Both the position numbers and the translations under genes were made by a program. Positions 62,825 to 64,000 of a stretch of DNA of 64,000 nt are shown here, piece by piece (positions within the stretch are counted from its first letter, which is position 1; each line of letters begins with the position of its first letter). The DNA comes from Frankia canadensis (GTDB taxonomy: Bacteria > Actinomycetota > Actinomycetes > Frankiales > Frankiaceae): contig NZ_FZMO01000558.1 in assembly GCF_900197875.1 (NCBI RefSeq), positions 1-64,000 on the forward strand, read 5' to 3'. The notes below the pieces were generated by a model. It worked only from the letters and a program-made list of their open reading frames with translations, did no database searches and was not told the DNA's origin.

Positions 62825-63978
62825 CACCGCGTGCCGCCGGGCCGCGCGTCCCGGGCGAGGCGGTCGAGCTGCCGCTGCCGTTTGGCCAGCCAGGACCGGC
62901 TCTGCAGGGGCAGGAGGTCGAACCGGTCGGCGGCGTCGTACTGGCCGAGCTCCTCGCGCGCGCGGATCGGCCAGCTGGGCTCGGCCAGCGCCTGCCGGCC
63001 GAGCGCGACCAGGTCCGCGTGGCCGTCCCGCACGATGGCGTCCGCCTGCGCCGGTTCGGTGACCAGGCCCACCGCGACGGTCGGCACACCGGCCCGGGCC
63101 CGGACCTCGCTGGCCCAGGCGACCTGGTAGCCGGGACCCATGACGTGGGTGTAGGCGCCGCCGTAGCCACCGGAGGAACAGTCGACCGCGTCCACGCCGA
63201 GCTGGCGCAGGCGCCGGGCGAACTCGACGGTCTGCTCGATGCCGATGCCGATGCCGTCCGCGCCGTTGTCGACGGCCGCGACGCGGACCAGCAGTGGCCT
63301 GGTGTCCGGCCAGGCCGCCCGGACGGCCTCGACGACCTGGAGGGGGAAGCGCATCCGGCCCTCGAGGGAGCCGCCGTAGGCGTCGTCCCGGGTGTTGCTC
63401 AGCGGTGAGAGGAAGGAGTGCAGCAGGTACCCGTGTGCCATGTGCAGTTCGATGGCGTCCGCCCCGGCCCGGTGCGCGCGCTCGGCGGCGGCGCCCCAGA
63501 GGTGGAGCTGCGCGGGCAGCTCCTCCGACCGCAGCGAGACGGGCCGCTGCCACCCGTCGAGGTACGGCGCGTCGGTCACCGACCGGATGTCCCAGCGGCC
63601 CGCGGCGGGTCGATCCGCCTCGGACGCCCACGGCGGGAGGGTGGCCGCCTTGGGTCCGGCGTGGGCGAGCTGGATCCCGAAGCACGCACCCGCGTCGTGG
63701 ACGCAGTCCGCGATCCGGCGCAGCGGCCCGATCTGGTCGTCGCGCCACAGTCCGAGATCACCGTAGGTGAGGCGGCCCTCGTCCGCGACCGCGGTTGCCT
63801 CGGCCATGACCAGACCGAACCCCCCCATGGCGAAGCGTCCCAGGTGGACCAGGTGGTGGTCGTTCGCGAGCCCGTCGGTGGCGGAGTACTGGCACATCGG
63901 CGAGACTACGATGCGATTACGTAAAGTGACGCCGCGAAGGGTGAACTCGTCGAACAGACGACCCTGGGTCCGACTCAT
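62824..63978 (-). CDS. Old yellow enzyme-family NAD(P)H:flavin oxidoreductase (YqjM-like)
   Basis: This complete 384-residue FMN enzyme has FDEFTLRGVTLRNRIVVSPM followed by CQYSA (the Cys of YqjM-type OYEs), IQLAHAGPKAA, ELHMAHGYLLHSFLSPLSN with the substrate-binding His pair region, YGGSLEGRMRF and LVALGRQALAEPSWP. It reduces activated C=C bonds of enones or related compounds. ATG 63978 with GGGAGG upstream. Translationally coupled to the SnoaL-like gene. Confidence 0.93.
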   Translation of the reverse strand: MSRTQGRLFDEFTLRGVTLRNRIVVSPMCQYSATDGLANDHHLVHLGRFAMGGFGLVMAEATAVADEGRLTYGDLGLWRDDQIGPLRRIADCVHDAGACFGIQLAHAGPKAATLPPWASEADRPAAGRWDIRSVTDAPYLDGWQRPVSLRSEELPAQLHLWGAAAERAHRAGADAIELHMAHGYLLHSFLSPLSNTRDDAYGGSLEGRMRFPLQVVEAVRAAWPDTRPLLVRVAAVDNGADGIGIGIEQTVEFARRLRQLGVDAVDCSSGGYGGAYTHVMGPGYQVAWASEVRARAGVPTVAVGLVTEPAQADAIVRDGHADLVALGRQALAEPSWPIRAREELGQYDAADRFDLLPLQSRSWLAKRQRQLDRLARDARPGGTR

Positions 63979-64000
63979 CCGACGCCTCCCTGGGGTTAGA

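Overview
The window is high-GC actinobacterial DNA. The gene families, the 29-nt type I-E CRISPR repeat, F420-type oxidoreductase, CobF and dense insertion-sequence debris fit a Frankia-like genome best; that genus call is inference. It falls into two parts. Positions ~282-46,250 are an integrated genomic island, and positions ~46,251-64,000 are ordinary chromosome. The island sits at the 3' end of an acyl-CoA dehydrogenase gene (46,251-47,405, minus). About 75 bp of that gene's 3' end recurs at 282-356. At the far left the end of a second, diverged integrase (1-260) abuts that copy, so another related element probably lies just outside the window: a tandem accretion of elements at one attachment site.

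Most of the island (about 4.5-41.4 kb) is a nonribosomal peptide gene cluster. Left part: flavin reductase and RebH/Thal-type tryptophan halogenase (minus), then a plus-strand operon of SARP regulator, aldehyde dehydrogenase, stand-alone A-T didomain, type II thioesterase, MbtH protein, P450 and an A-T-Cy-methyltransferase NRPS (7,441-18,143). Middle part (minus, overlapping ATGA junctions): AfsR-type regulator, Cy-A-T NRPS, divergent serine hydroxymethyltransferase, DUF2461 protein, threonine-aldolase-like enzyme (28,543-20,163). Right part (minus): AlkZ-like DNA glycosylase family protein, C-T-TE-TE, partial-C-A-T, MFS exporter and C-A-T (41,417-29,397). A consistent model is: halogenate Trp, load it on the A-T carrier, beta-hydroxylate it (P450), release it (TEII), split it by retro-aldol to chloroindole-3-carboxaldehyde, oxidise that to the acid (ALDH), and activate the acid on the A domain that lacks the amino-acid-binding Asp. 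The SHMT paralogue would make alpha-methylserine for the Cy-A-T module, giving a methyloxazoline. This closely recalls the fmo cluster for JBIR-34/-35. New-looking aspects are tandem thioesterases that both use Cys, the glycosylase-type putative self-resistance gene, DUF2461, and three direct-repeat SARP-like operators placed in front of three of the minus-strand transcription units.

The island ends with insertion-sequence remnants, an IS5/group II intron chimera, an orphan CRISPR array (8 repeats plus a degenerate one), an excisionase-like gene and an integrase that is frameshifted at its catalytic box. Further IS debris (ISAs1, IS66, IS701, IS256) and a broken DUF2637 plasmid-type gene are scattered through the island.

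The chromosomal part holds the acyl-CoA dehydrogenase, a hypothetical protein, DUF2889, UreG, TsaD, a Fur-family regulator, peptide deformylase, an LLM oxidoreductase, an FAD-linked oxidase, CobF, a fatty acid desaturase, an EEP-family nuclease, a broken 2OG oxygenase, a 3-hydroxyisobutyrate-dehydrogenase-type enzyme, a TetR regulator and a SnoaL-like/old-yellow-enzyme pair.
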